Shown: positions 8,699 through 17,947, counted from the first letter of the stretch. The stretch is DNA of 64,000 bases from JBCCGG01 sp039029395 (GCA_039029395.1 JBCCGG010000033.1:5572-69571); one strand, 5' to 3'. Made by a program: numbers and translations. Notes: a model not told the origin generated them from the letters alone.

Positions 8699-9595
8699 AT
8701 GTCCTACCAACTGCCGCCCTTGCCTGCTTTGCGCGCTTTCGAGGCCGCGGCCCGCCTGGGCTCCTTCACCGCCGCCGCGCGGGAGCTCAACTTGACCCAG
8801 GCCGCGGTCAGCCATCAGGTCCGCACCCTGGAGAGCCACCTGGGCTTCGCCCTGTTCGAGCGCCTGGCCCGCAGCCTGCGCCTAACCGACATGGGCACGG
8901 CCTATCTTCCCTCGGTGCGTCAGGCCTTCGAGGCACTCTCGACCTCGACCGCCGGGCTGTTCGGGCCGATCGGCAACCGGGCGATCACGGTACGCGCGCC
9001 GGTCTCCCACGCGGTGCTCTGGCTGGCGCCGCGCCTGAAGAGCTTTCTCGAAGCCTATCCCGATATCGATGTGCGGCTTTGCTCGGCGATCTGGGCCGAT
9101 TCCCTGCCCGCCGAACGCATCGACCTGGACATCCGCTTCGGCGACGGCCGCTGGCCCGGACATCAGGCCGAGTGGATCGCGGCCGAGAGCGTCGTGCCCC
9201 TGGTCAGCCCCGATTATCTGGCGGCTCGGGGCCCAATCACCCAGGTGGCGGATTTTCCGCGCTACGACCTAATCCACATAATGGGTCTGGAGGACGCTTG
9301 GCTGCAGCTCTTCCGTTCGGCCGCGCTCAACACGGCACCGCCCCGCAAAGGCCCCAAGATCGACACAACCCTGGCCGCGCTCGAGCTGGTTGCCGCCGGC
9401 TGGGGCTGCGCGCTGGTGATCAAGAGCTTCGCCGAAGCGCGGCTCGCCGAGGGCCGCCTGGTCCAACCGATCGCGCTTGAGCTGCCGATCAACCAGGCCC
9501 ACTACGTCGTGCGGCCGGACAGCGGCGAGCAGCTCCGCCCCGAGGCCTTGCTGTTCCAAGACTGGCTGCTCGCCGAAGCGCGCGGCGAGGCCTAG
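8699..9595 (+). CDS. LysR family regulator, GcvA-like
   Basis: A 298-residue LysR protein. The N-terminus (LPALRAFEAAARLGSFTAAA then LTQAAVSHQVRTLE) is typical of the GcvA/AmpR branch. The effector domain runs from about residue 90. It is divergent from the 3-hydroxyisobutyrate dehydrogenase-type gene, 128 bases apart, with an AT-rich dyad TTAT-N6-ATAA (8676-8689) next to its start, so these may form a regulator/target pair. Its 3' end overlaps the convergent TauD-type gene by four bases. Effector unknown. Confidence 0.85.
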   Translation: MSYQLPPLPALRAFEAAARLGSFTAAARELNLTQAAVSHQVRTLESHLGFALFERLARSLRLTDMGTAYLPSVRQAFEALSTSTAGLFGPIGNRAITVRAPVSHAVLWLAPRLKSFLEAYPDIDVRLCSAIWADSLPAERIDLDIRFGDGRWPGHQAEWIAAESVVPLVSPDYLAARGPITQVADFPRYDLIHIMGLEDAWLQLFRSAALNTAPPRKGPKIDTTLAALELVAAGWGCALVIKSFAEARLAEGRLVQPIALELPINQAHYVVRPDSGEQLRPEALLFQDWLLAEARGEA

Positions 9596-10452
9596 CGGAT
9601 TGGCTCGGTCTCGCGCAGGGTCGTGCGGTGCATGAGGCGCACGGTGCCTTGCGTGTCGTAGGGCGTACCGGCATGCAACAGGCGCCGGTTGTCCCAGAAG
9701 AGCGCGTCGCCGGCGCGCCAGCTGTGGCGATACTGGAAGGCCTCCTGGCAGGCGTGCTCGGTCAGCTCGGCGATGAAGGCGCGCGCGTCGTTGTCCGGCC
9801 AGCCGACGATAGCGACCGAGACCCGGGAGCCGAAGTAGAGCGCCTTGCGGCCGGTCAAGGGGTGGCGGCGCACCAGGGGCCGCTCGACCGGCGGATCGGG
9901 CACGGTCGTTCGCTTGGCGGCGGTCGGCGCGATGCCCTGTTCCTCGATGAAATCCCGCAAGCCGCTCGCCGAGTGAATTAACCGCAAGCCGTCGCACAAC
10001 GCTTGCCGCTTCGGCGGCAGGCTATCATAGGCGCTGTACATGCAGGCGAAGAGCGTGTCGCCGCCGGCCGGCGGCACCTCAAGGGCGTAGAGCAGGGAGG
10101 CCCGGGCGGCTTCCTTGCGGTGGCTGTGGTCGGTGTGCCACTCGAGCGGACCGTCGGGCTCCGGTGAGGAGAAAATCACCGGGTGATCACCGACGTTGCC
10201 GACCACGAAGATCTCCGGTTGATCCGGCAGGCGTGCGTCGGCCTCCTCGGTCGGCGCAAGCGGGCCGAAGGCGCCGGTGAAGGCAACTTGCTGGGCCGGA
10301 CTCGCCCGCTGATCCCGGAACAGGAGCACGCCGTGAAGCTCGAGCGCGGCCTCCAAAGCATGCACCTCCGCTAGGTCGGGCGGCGCGGTGAGGCCGAGCC
10401 CCTCGACCCGGGCGCCGATCACGGTCTCGTACGGGGTGATCTTCAAGGCCAT
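9592..10452 (-). CDS. TauD/TfdA family Fe(II)/2-oxoglutarate dioxygenase
   Basis: A 286-residue non-haem iron dioxygenase. The iron ligands are visible: His106 and Asp108 (LEWHTDHSH) and a distal His in RLLHAGTPYDTQ, with the 2-oxoglutarate-binding Arg in VRLMHRTTL. The conserved VPPAGGDTLFACMYSAYDSL also fits TauD/TfdA. Such enzymes hydroxylate sulfonates, aryloxyacids, betaines and others. It is the last gene of a minus-strand operon, 19 bases after the ThDP enzyme, so it probably acts on the pathway's substrate or an intermediate. It is distinct from the canonical TauD at 47722-48588. Confidence 0.87.
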   Translation of the reverse strand: MALKITPYETVIGARVEGLGLTAPPDLAEVHALEAALELHGVLLFRDQRASPAQQVAFTGAFGPLAPTEEADARLPDQPEIFVVGNVGDHPVIFSSPEPDGPLEWHTDHSHRKEAARASLLYALEVPPAGGDTLFACMYSAYDSLPPKRQALCDGLRLIHSASGLRDFIEEQGIAPTAAKRTTVPDPPVERPLVRRHPLTGRKALYFGSRVSVAIVGWPDNDARAFIAELTEHACQEAFQYRHSWRAGDALFWDNRRLLHAGTPYDTQGTVRLMHRTTLRETEPIR

Positions 10453-10471
10453 GGGCTCAGCTTAGCCCGCA

Positions 10472-12130
10472 TCAGGCCTTGCGGAACAGGTCCTTGCGCA
10501 GGCTTTGGATGGCGTCCGGATCGACCTTGACATGGATCACCGCCGGCGCCCGGGCTTCCAGGGCGGCGGTCAGCGCGGCGGCGGTCTCGCCTGGCGCGCG
10601 GACCGCGAAGCCTTGGGCGCCGCATAGCTTGGCAACCTGATCAAATGGCGGGTTGACCAGGTCGGCGCCCAGGAAGCGCCCATCGAAGAAGTCCCGCTGA
10701 TAGGCCTTTTCGGCGCCCCAGGCGCCGTTGTCGAGCACCACGGCGACGACCGGCAGGCGATGCTGCACGGCCGTGGTCAGCTCAATCATGGTCATGCCGA
10801 AGCCGCCGTCGCCCATGACCGCGACCACCGGCCGCTCGGGGGCCGCCGCCGCCGCGCCCAGGGCCGCCGCATAGCCGAAGCCGACCAGGCCGAAGTCGAG
10901 CGGGGTGATCAGCCCCGGCGCCTGGTCGTGGCGCAGCCGGTCGGCCGCTTGCAGGCACATGGCGCCGGTGTCGAGCGTGATCACCGCGTCGTCGGGCAAG
11001 GCCTGGCGCAGCTCGCCGAAAACTCGGCCAGGCGACAAAGGCAAGCTTTCCGCGGCCGCCTCATGGGCGCGCTCGGCCTGCAAGTCCCCGCGGCGGCGGC
11101 GAAACTCTTCCAACCAGTCCTGCCAGCCGCCAGGTCTCAAGCCGGTGGAGGTCAGCGCCTCGGCGGTCACCCGGGCATCGGCGGCGATGGCCAAGCGGAC
11201 CGGGAAGTAGCGGCCGAGCGCGGCCGGCTCGATGTCGACTTGCACGATGGCCGCCTTGGCCGAGACGTAGTCGTGGCTGTGAAAGGTCGAGTTGAAAGCC
11301 AGGCGCGTGCCGAGCGCCAGGATGACGTCGGCCTCCCTGGTCAGATGGTTGGCGACGGCGTTGCCCCGCGGGCCCATCTGCCCGGCGAACAGCGGGTGGT
11401 CGCCCGGCAAGACATCGCCGTGGCCGACCGAGGCGGCGACCGGGATCTGCGCTGCCTCGGCCAAAGCGGACAGGGCAGTGCTGCCCCGGCTCCACTTGAA
11501 ACCGGCGCCGGCGACGATGACTGGCGCCTTGGCGCCCTTGAGTAGGTCGAGGATCGCCAGAAGCTGTCTTTCTTCGGGCGCGGCGCCGCACTGTGGATCG
11601 AGCCGGCCGAAGCGGTCCTCTAGGGCGACCTCGGCGGCAAACAGATCGCGCGGCACGTTGAGCACGACCGGCCCCCGGCGCCCGCTCATGGCCAGGCGCA
11701 TCGCCTCGTGAAGCATCTCCGGCAGGCGCTCGGGCGCCGGCACCACGAAGCTGCGCTTGGTGATCGGGGTGAACAGCGCCTGCTGGTCGATCTCCTGGAA
11801 GGTGTCGCGCCCCTGGTGGCCGCGCGGGATCATGCCGGCGATCGCGACCACGGGGGAGTAGGCCAGGTGCGCCTCTGCCAAACCGGTCGCCAGGTTGGCC
11901 GCGCCGGGACCGGCCTGAGCGCCCAGCACGACGCCCGGGCCGCCGATCATGCGGGCGTAGCCGTCGGCCATGTGGGTCGCCGCCCGCTCGTCCCGGGCGC
12001 CCACGTAGCCGATCTCGGTCTGCTGCTGGAGCGCGTCGTAAAGCTCGAGCATGGAGCCGCCAAGCAGACCGAATACCGTGCGCACCCGGGCCCGCCGCAG
12101 GACCTCGGCCACCGCCTCGCCACCGTTCAT
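10472..12130 (-). CDS. Thiamine diphosphate enzyme, acetolactate synthase/sulfoacetaldehyde acetyltransferase-like
   Basis: A 552-residue three-domain ThDP enzyme. Glu48 (ARDERAATHMADGYAR) activates the cofactor; GDGGFGMTMIELTTAV begins the ThDP-binding motif, which ends at DNGAWGAEK near residue 465. The NGAWGAEK...FFDGRFLGADL region resembles sulfoacetaldehyde acetyltransferase (Xsc) as much as acetolactate synthase, but the rest is generic, so the substrate is open: a 2-oxoacid decarboxylation or C-C bond cleavage or ligation. Its ATG directly abuts the stop of the flavin oxidoreductase gene (12130/12131). It is part of the six-gene operon 17820-9592. Confidence 0.82.
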   Translation of the reverse strand: MNGGEAVAEVLRRARVRTVFGLLGGSMLELYDALQQQTEIGYVGARDERAATHMADGYARMIGGPGVVLGAQAGPGAANLATGLAEAHLAYSPVVAIAGMIPRGHQGRDTFQEIDQQALFTPITKRSFVVPAPERLPEMLHEAMRLAMSGRRGPVVLNVPRDLFAAEVALEDRFGRLDPQCGAAPEERQLLAILDLLKGAKAPVIVAGAGFKWSRGSTALSALAEAAQIPVAASVGHGDVLPGDHPLFAGQMGPRGNAVANHLTREADVILALGTRLAFNSTFHSHDYVSAKAAIVQVDIEPAALGRYFPVRLAIAADARVTAEALTSTGLRPGGWQDWLEEFRRRRGDLQAERAHEAAAESLPLSPGRVFGELRQALPDDAVITLDTGAMCLQAADRLRHDQAPGLITPLDFGLVGFGYAAALGAAAAAPERPVVAVMGDGGFGMTMIELTTAVQHRLPVVAVVLDNGAWGAEKAYQRDFFDGRFLGADLVNPPFDQVAKLCGAQGFAVRAPGETAAALTAALEARAPAVIHVKVDPDAIQSLRKDLFRKA

Positions 12131-14083
12131 CTAGATCTCCGATCCAACCTTGAGCCCCTCCAATACCGCCTCCTCGGCCGTACGCGGCACCAGGCAGTCG
12201 CCGATCACCCGCAGCTCGCCGTCAAAGGCGGTAAGTGACTGCTCAAGGGTGGACTCGGCCTGGTGGCCCAGGGCGAGCACCAAGGTGTCCATTTCCTCGA
12301 GCACGACCGCCTCGTCGCTTAGTGTGTCCTGAAAATAGGCCGTGTCCGCATCGGCGCCATACAAGCGCAGATAGGGGCGGATCTCCACGCCGAGCGAATG
12401 CAGGCGGCCGACATAGTGGTTGCGCGTGTAGAGCTGGAGCAGCTCGCCGGCTTGCGCGCCATTGACGCAGAGACGGACCCGGCAGCCATGCGCCGCCAAA
12501 AGCTCCGCCAGGCCAAGACCGACCCAATCGCAGCGCCAGTCGGCGATCACCACCGAGGCGCCAACCAGCGCCGGGTTCTCGATAACCTGCCAGGCATCCA
12601 ACTGGTGCGCCTCTGCCACGCCGGGAATCTCGGGCAAGTGGGGCTGCGCACCGGTTGCTAGAATCACCGTGTCGGGCGACTCCTGGGCGATCAGCGCGGC
12701 GGTCACCTCTTGGCCAGTGACGACCCGCGCCGATGTCGCCATCAGCTCCTGCTGCAGATTGGTGATCAGGCCGCCGAATTCCTCACGGCCCGGCAGGCGC
12801 TGGGCGAGCAGGGCCTGGCCACCGATCTGGCGGGCTTTGTCGTAGAGCGCCACCTGGTGGCCGCGCCGGGCGGCGACCGCCGCCGCTTTGAGACCGGCCG
12901 GGCCGCCGCCGGCGATCAGCACCCGCTTGGCGCGCGCGGCCGGCTCGATTTCGCCGAACTCGAGCTCGCGCCCGCTCTCGGGATATTGCAGACAGGAGAT
13001 GCCGAAGCCCTTGTGGGCCCGGCCAATGCAGGACTGATTGCACGCGATGCAGGCGCGGATCTCGTCGAGCTGGCCGGCCCGCGCCTTGTTGGGCATCTCC
13101 GGATCGCAGATCAGCGCCCGGGTCATGCCGCAGAGATCGGCCTGTCCGGCCGCCAGGATCTGCTCGGCGACCTGAGGCTGGTTGATGCGCCCGGTTACCA
13201 GCACCGGCCGGCTGACCTGGGCCTTGAGCGCCGCGCCGTGGGGCGCGGTGTAACCGGCGGCAAAGCCCATCGGCGGGGTAATGTGCACCGAGGCGCCGAG
13301 CGCGGCGGAGGACCCCACCGTGACGTTGAAGTAGTCGAGCGCGCCGTCGCCATCGAGTGCGCGGCAAACTGCCAAGACCTCCGCTTCGTCGAGGCCGCCC
13401 GGCTCCAGCTCGTCGGCCGAGATGCGCAAGCCCACCACCCGCTCGCCAGCGCCGGCCCGCACCGCGGCGATGACCTCGCGCAGGAAGCGTAATCGGCCCT
13501 CGAAGTCGCCGCCGTAGTCGTCCTGTCGCCGATTGATCCGGGGGCTTAGGAATTGCGCCGGCAAGTAACCGTGACTGGCAACGACCTCGACCCCGTCAAG
13601 TCCGGCCTCGCTCAGATAAGCCGCCGCCCGCCCATAGCCTTGCACGACCTCTTCGATCAGCGCGCGCGACATGGGCCGGGGCATGATGTGAAAGCGCTCG
13701 TTGGGGCTTGCCGAGGGCGCATAGGCAATCGGGTGCAGCCCGTCCTGGGATTCTTTGATCTCCCGGCCCGGATGGAACAGCTGGGCGAAAACTTTCGCGC
13801 CTCGGGCCTGACAGGCCTCGGCCAGGCGGCGGTAGGGCGCAACGCAGTCGTCCGTGGTTGCAATGAGGAGCTTGTCGGAATAGAGCGCCGTCTCGTGAAT
13901 CGCCGCGATCTCGGTGATGATGAGGCCAGCCCCGCCGCGCGCCCGCGCTTCGTGGTAGGCGATCAGCGCCTCGTTGGGAACGTCCGAGGCCAAGTAGGTG
14001 TGGTGGCTGGTCGAGACGATGCGGTTACGCAAGGTCGTGCCCCGCAGATCGAGCTCGGCGAAGAGGTGGGGGAAGGCGGACAT
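12131..14083 (-). CDS. NADH:flavin oxidoreductase with FMN barrel, 4Fe-4S cluster and FAD/NAD domain
   Basis: A 650-residue enzyme of the 2,4-dienoyl-CoA reductase/trimethylamine dehydrogenase/N-methylproline demethylase family. Residues 1-330 form an FMN TIM barrel (LRNRIVSTSHHT at the start). Cysteines CIACNQSC plus a fourth Cys 11 residues later bind the 4Fe-4S cluster. From about residue 385 a Rossmann domain follows (VLIAGGGPAGLKAAAVAARR). Related enzymes oxidatively demethylate tertiary amines or reduce enoyl-CoA. Beside an MttB-like methyltransferase, amine demethylation is the more attractive reading, but that is inference. Its ATG overlaps the preceding ALDH stop by one base. Confidence 0.85.
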   Translation of the reverse strand: MSAFPHLFAELDLRGTTLRNRIVSTSHHTYLASDVPNEALIAYHEARARGGAGLIITEIAAIHETALYSDKLLIATTDDCVAPYRRLAEACQARGAKVFAQLFHPGREIKESQDGLHPIAYAPSASPNERFHIMPRPMSRALIEEVVQGYGRAAAYLSEAGLDGVEVVASHGYLPAQFLSPRINRRQDDYGGDFEGRLRFLREVIAAVRAGAGERVVGLRISADELEPGGLDEAEVLAVCRALDGDGALDYFNVTVGSSAALGASVHITPPMGFAAGYTAPHGAALKAQVSRPVLVTGRINQPQVAEQILAAGQADLCGMTRALICDPEMPNKARAGQLDEIRACIACNQSCIGRAHKGFGISCLQYPESGRELEFGEIEPAARAKRVLIAGGGPAGLKAAAVAARRGHQVALYDKARQIGGQALLAQRLPGREEFGGLITNLQQELMATSARVVTGQEVTAALIAQESPDTVILATGAQPHLPEIPGVAEAHQLDAWQVIENPALVGASVVIADWRCDWVGLGLAELLAAHGCRVRLCVNGAQAGELLQLYTRNHYVGRLHSLGVEIRPYLRLYGADADTAYFQDTLSDEAVVLEEMDTLVLALGHQAESTLEQSLTAFDGELRVIGDCLVPRTAEEAVLEGLKVGSEI

Positions 14084-15540
14084 TAGAGATCGACCGTCAC
14101 CGCCTTGATCTGACAGTAGTTGGCAAGCGCCGCTAGGCCCTTTTCCCGGCCCGTGCCGCTTTCCTTGAAGCCGCCGAAGGGCACCGTGTCGCCGGCATTG
14201 TGATAGCCGTTGATGAAGACCTGGCCGGCCTCGACCTCGCGCGCGAAGATCAGGGCCTTGGAGATGTCTTGGGTGTAGATGCCGGCCGCCAGGCCGTAGC
14301 GGGTGCCGTTGGCGATGGCGATCGCTTCCTCGAGGGAGTCGACCGGTTGGACGCAGAGCACCGGCCCGAAGACTTCCTCTTGGGCAATCTCGTCTTCGGG
14401 CGGCACCTGGTCCAGGATCGTCGGCTGATAGAAGAAGCCGGCCTCGCAGCGATCGACCCGGGCCGCCGCGCCACCGGTGACCAGCGCTAGGCCGCGGTCC
14501 CGGGCCCCCGCGACGAAACCCGAGACCCTATTGCGCTGGGTCTCGGAGATCAGCGGGCCGAGCGCCGGGTCGTCCAGGCCGTGACCGAGGCTGAGCCCGC
14601 GCGCGCGCGCGCCGAGCCCGTCAAGGAGCTGGTCGTGAATCTGGCGCTCGACCACCAGGCGAGTGCCGGCCGAGCAGATTTGCCCGGCATTGTGGGTGAA
14701 GGCCTTCAGCACGCCGGCCACGGCGCGCGCCGGATCGGCGTCGCCCAAAACCACGACCGGCGACTTGCCGCCGAGCTCCAAGGTGACGGCGGCGACGTGC
14801 TCGGCCGCCGCCTTCATGACAGCCACGCCGGTCTCGCGCGAGCCGGTGAAAGTCACCTGGGCGATGTCCGGGTGGCGGGCGAGGGGCGCGCCGGCCGCTT
14901 CGCCCGTGCCGGTCACCACGTTGCAGACGCCCGGCGGCAGCCCGGCCTCAAGCAGGATCTCGGCCAGTATGACGGCGGAGAGCGGCGTTTCTTCGGCCGG
15001 CTTGACCACCGCGGTGTTGCCGCAGGCAAGGGCCGGCGCCAGACCGCGCGCGGCAATCGGCAGCGGCACGTTCCAAGGCACGATGTGGGCGGTCACGCCA
15101 AGCGGCGCGCGCAAGGTGTAGCTGAGCTTGTCCCGGCCCAGGGGAATGGTGGTTCCCTCCAGCTTGTCGCAAAGGCCGGCGTAGTAGTCGAAGTAGTCGG
15201 CCGAGCGGGCAACGTCGCGCCGGGCCGCCGAAATCGGCTTGCCGCTGTCCAAGGACTCGACCTTGGCCAAGCGCTCTCCACCGGCGCGCATCAGCTCGGC
15301 AACCCGGCGCAGGAGGCGGCCGCGCTCCTTGGGCTCGCAATCGCGCCAAGGCCCTTTGAGCGCCGCCTTGGCATCCTGGACCGCCAGATCCACATCTTCG
15401 GCGCCGCCGGCCGGCACCGCGCCCAAGGGCTCGCCGCGCCCGGGATCCAAGGTCTCGAAGCTGTCGCCGGAAAGCGCCGTCCTGCGTCTACCGGCGATCA
15501 CCATGGCCTCGAAGGGCGCGCCAAGCTCAGCCAGGTTCAT
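14083..15540 (-). CDS. Aldehyde dehydrogenase family protein (betaine-aldehyde dehydrogenase-like)
   Basis: A 485-residue NAD(P)-dependent aldehyde dehydrogenase. Catalytic Cys289 (NAGQICSAGT), general base Glu255 (VTLELGGKSP) and the Asn in VPWNVPLP are all present. The cofactor loop FTGSRETG is at 231-238. It would oxidise an aldehyde released by the neighbouring enzymes to the acid. Closest in style to BetB/GabD-type enzymes, with no decisive substrate signature. It overlaps the MttB-like gene by four bases (ATGA) upstream and the flavin oxidoreductase by one base downstream, so it is embedded in the operon. Confidence 0.87.
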   Translation of the reverse strand: MNLAELGAPFEAMVIAGRRRTALSGDSFETLDPGRGEPLGAVPAGGAEDVDLAVQDAKAALKGPWRDCEPKERGRLLRRVAELMRAGGERLAKVESLDSGKPISAARRDVARSADYFDYYAGLCDKLEGTTIPLGRDKLSYTLRAPLGVTAHIVPWNVPLPIAARGLAPALACGNTAVVKPAEETPLSAVILAEILLEAGLPPGVCNVVTGTGEAAGAPLARHPDIAQVTFTGSRETGVAVMKAAAEHVAAVTLELGGKSPVVVLGDADPARAVAGVLKAFTHNAGQICSAGTRLVVERQIHDQLLDGLGARARGLSLGHGLDDPALGPLISETQRNRVSGFVAGARDRGLALVTGGAAARVDRCEAGFFYQPTILDQVPPEDEIAQEEVFGPVLCVQPVDSLEEAIAIANGTRYGLAAGIYTQDISKALIFAREVEAGQVFINGYHNAGDTVPFGGFKESGTGREKGLAALANYCQIKAVTVDL

Positions 15541-17102
15541 CCCATGACCTCTTCAGGCAAAAGGATTGGGAAGCGCGCCCGTATGCGCTGATCGGCGGCC
15601 CGCGACAGATGATCCGGCCGAGGCTGTGCGAGGATCTCCCGGGCCCGCTCGCGCGCGCGCTCGCGGATATCCTTTGCGCCGGCCTCGACCCAATCGTCGG
15701 GCGAGGCCCGGTCGCCGACCTCGGGATAGAGATAGTCCCGGGTCATGCCCTCCAAGGTCTGGGCGTGGCCGAGATAGTGGCCCTCGCCCTCGACCACCTC
15801 GCGGATCGTCTCGAAGGACAGCGTGTCGTCATTCACCTCGATCCCGCGCACAGAACGCAGGATCGCGCCCAGCATGTCGTTGTCGATGACGTAGCCCTCG
15901 AGCGAGCAACCGAGCAGGCTGGCTTCCATGCCGCAGCTTTGGGAGATCAGATTGGCGCCGGCTTGGGCCGCCAAGGTGACGGTGTAGCCCTTCTCGTAGC
16001 CGTGCTGGGCATCGGGCACCTTGGAGTCGGTCATGCCGGCCATGGCGCTCGACGGCAGGCCGTAGAAGTTGGCCATCTGGGTCGCCGCCGCCATGAGCAC
16101 CGCCTGCTCGCCGCTGCCGCCGCACATGGCGCCGGTGCGCAGGTCGGAGACCACCGGCTTGGGCGCCAGCACCACCTTGCAGGCCGGATCCACGAGGTAG
16201 ACGAAGACCAGGCCGGCCAGCACTTCCGCGACGGCCTGCACCACCGAGCCGGCGAGCTGGGCCGGGCTGGTGGCACCGGCTTGCCCGGCCGAGATCAGCA
16301 TCACCGGAATGCCCAGACGCACGCCTTCCTCGAGCGCGGCACAGGCCTCCTCGGCGAAGCGCAGCGGCGGCACCACGTGGCAGGACAACAGAGTGCAGAA
16401 AGGCTTTTCCCGAGTGCGTCCTTCGCCGCCGGCCGCGATGTCGAACATCTCGACCACGTCGCGCACGTGGTCCGGATGAGAGAAGCTGGTGCCCAGCGGC
16501 TTCGCGGTGCCGGCCAGGATGGCGTAGGCGGTGTTGAGATCGAAGGCCCGGGTGTCGGCCACGTCCCGGGCGACTAGGGAGCGGTGGAAGAAATGGATGT
16601 TGTCCAACCGGTCGACCAGGCGGGCGGCATCGTACAGGTCCTTGAGGGTCGCCTCGCGGTAACAGCCGGTCTCCAGATCGAGCAGGTTGGGCGAGGCGCC
16701 GCCCGAGCCCACGTGTACCTGGGTGCCGCTGACCTCAAGCTCGAGACCGGGGCGCCGGCCATGAATCGTGAAGGAGCGTCGGGCCGCTGCGATGACATCC
16801 TCGACCAAGCCGCGGGGGAAGATCAGCCGGCCCCGGTCGGTGAGGCGCCCGCCGGCGTCGGTGATCCGCTGGACCATGGAGGGGATCGCCGAGTCCAGGC
16901 CGACCTGGTCCAGCAGGTCGAGCGCCGTGGCGTGAATGCGCTTGACCTCCGCCTCGCTCAGGGGGCGGAAGCCACCGCCCTCGACGCCGGGCCAGACCGC
17001 CCGCTCCTCGATGGCAATCGGCTGGGCGCGCTCTGCCATCCGGGCCCGGCGGCCGCGCCGCTGGGGCCGCTCGTCCCGATCCGCCAGGGCTTCACTGGGC
17101 AT
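15537..17102 (-). CDS. MttB-like trimethylamine methyltransferase family protein (non-pyrrolysine)
   Basis: A 521-residue member of the MttB superfamily, corrinoid-dependent enzymes that take a methyl group from quaternary or tertiary amines. The central and C-terminal core is recognisable (MAGMTDSKVPDAQHGYEKGY and NLISQSCGMEASLLGCSLEG). The frame has no internal TAG, so no pyrrolysine is used, like glycine-betaine methyltransferase-type relatives. No gene for a cobalamin-binding partner protein or reactivating ATPase is in this window. The N-terminus is basic (DERPQRRGRRAR); a start at 17039 (MAERAQP) is also possible and would avoid the 11-base overlap with the aldolase. Function in methyl-amine or betaine breakdown is inferred. 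Confidence 0.83.
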   Translation of the reverse strand: MPSEALADRDERPQRRGRRARMAERAQPIAIEERAVWPGVEGGGFRPLSEAEVKRIHATALDLLDQVGLDSAIPSMVQRITDAGGRLTDRGRLIFPRGLVEDVIAAARRSFTIHGRRPGLELEVSGTQVHVGSGGASPNLLDLETGCYREATLKDLYDAARLVDRLDNIHFFHRSLVARDVADTRAFDLNTAYAILAGTAKPLGTSFSHPDHVRDVVEMFDIAAGGEGRTREKPFCTLLSCHVVPPLRFAEEACAALEEGVRLGIPVMLISAGQAGATSPAQLAGSVVQAVAEVLAGLVFVYLVDPACKVVLAPKPVVSDLRTGAMCGGSGEQAVLMAAATQMANFYGLPSSAMAGMTDSKVPDAQHGYEKGYTVTLAAQAGANLISQSCGMEASLLGCSLEGYVIDNDMLGAILRSVRGIEVNDDTLSFETIREVVEGEGHYLGHAQTLEGMTRDYLYPEVGDRASPDDWVEAGAKDIRERARERAREILAQPRPDHLSRAADQRIRARFPILLPEEVMG

Positions 17103-17820
17103 AGTCCGGCTCGTCCTCGTCGAGCAGCCGGGTCATGGCCTCGAAGTGGCGGTCCGAGTGACCCTCGCGCGACATCGCGCCCATCTCGGCCGCGATACCC
17201 TCGGGGATGCCGCGCAGCTCCCGGCCGCCAGCGGTTGCGAGCAGCTGGAACAGGCAGGCGCGCTCCAGCTGATAGAGATCCAGATAGGCCCGTGCGACGT
17301 TGGGCCCAGCGACAAGGCAGCCATGGTTGGCCAGGATCAGGACCCGCTTGTCACCGAGGGCATCCGCCATGCGCGCGCCTTCGTCCTCCTCTCGAAGCAC
17401 ACCGTCGTAGACCTCGAAGTAAGCGATGTCGTCGTGGAACTGTGCAGCCAGCTGGGAGCCGCAGGTGTCCAGGCGCCCTTCGCGGCCCATGGAGAGCGCG
17501 ACGATGTTGGGCGCGTGGACGTGCATCAGGCACTTGGCATCGGGCCGCGCTTTCTGCACCGGGCCGTGGATGATCCAGCCGGCGCGGATCGGCGGCCGAC
17601 TACCGGCCACCATCTCACCCTCAGGCGACATCAACGCCAAGGTCGAGGCGCTCACCTGACGCCAATGGGTGTAGCCCGGGGTGATCAGCGTGAGGGCGGG
17701 ATCGTCGGGCGACTCCAGGCTCATGTGGTTCCAAGTGCCTTCGTTGAGGCCGTCGCGCACCGCCAAGCGATGGGCCGCCGCCAGATCCCGGCGCGCGCTT
17801 GCCTCCGCCATGTTCCTCAT
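17092..17820 (-). CDS. Class II aldolase/adducin family protein
   Basis: A 242-residue protein of the fuculose-phosphate aldolase family. Zinc ligands His100 and His102 (CLMHVHAPN) and a third His in LILANHGCLV are present, as is the N-terminal substrate loop GLNEGTWNHMSL. Members cleave or epimerise sugar phosphates or decarboxylate. It is the first gene of the six-gene operon, 127 bases from the divergent LysR. ATGs at 17820 and 17811 are both possible starts. The unphosphorylated short-chain branch of this family often sits in catabolic operons; the substrate here is unknown. Confidence 0.83.
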   Translation of the reverse strand: MRNMAEASARRDLAAAHRLAVRDGLNEGTWNHMSLESPDDPALTLITPGYTHWRQVSASTLALMSPEGEMVAGSRPPIRAGWIIHGPVQKARPDAKCLMHVHAPNIVALSMGREGRLDTCGSQLAAQFHDDIAYFEVYDGVLREEDEGARMADALGDKRVLILANHGCLVAGPNVARAYLDLYQLERACLFQLLATAGGRELRGIPEGIAAEMGAMSREGHSDRHFEAMTRLLDEDEPDYAQ

Positions 17821-17915
17821 GTCTCGCCGCCGATCGAACAGATGACTGAGTCGAATTTCACCCAGGTCACCCTAAAACGCTTTCGATACCGCTTGCAAAC
17901 ATTGAATTCTATGGT

Positions 17916-17935
17916 GATAGATGAATGCAACTATC
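17916..17935. promoter_or_regulatory. Candidate LysR operator (GATAG-N10-CTATC)
   Basis: A perfect 5-bp inverted repeat with a 10-base spacer, in the AT-rich part of the intergenic region between the aldolase-mttB operon and the divergent LysR gene, 12 bases before the LysR start. Spacing fits a LysR box that could control both directions. Binding is inferred. Confidence 0.45.
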
Positions 17936-17947
17936 TTATAGTGAGAC

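Noticed and set aside
10176..10361. Short minus-strand frame in the TauD-type gene
   Set aside because: A shadow of the dioxygenase gene with no independent signals.
15537..17102. Pyrrolysine-containing methyltransferase
   Set aside because: The frame has no in-frame TAG and no pyl genes are present in the window.
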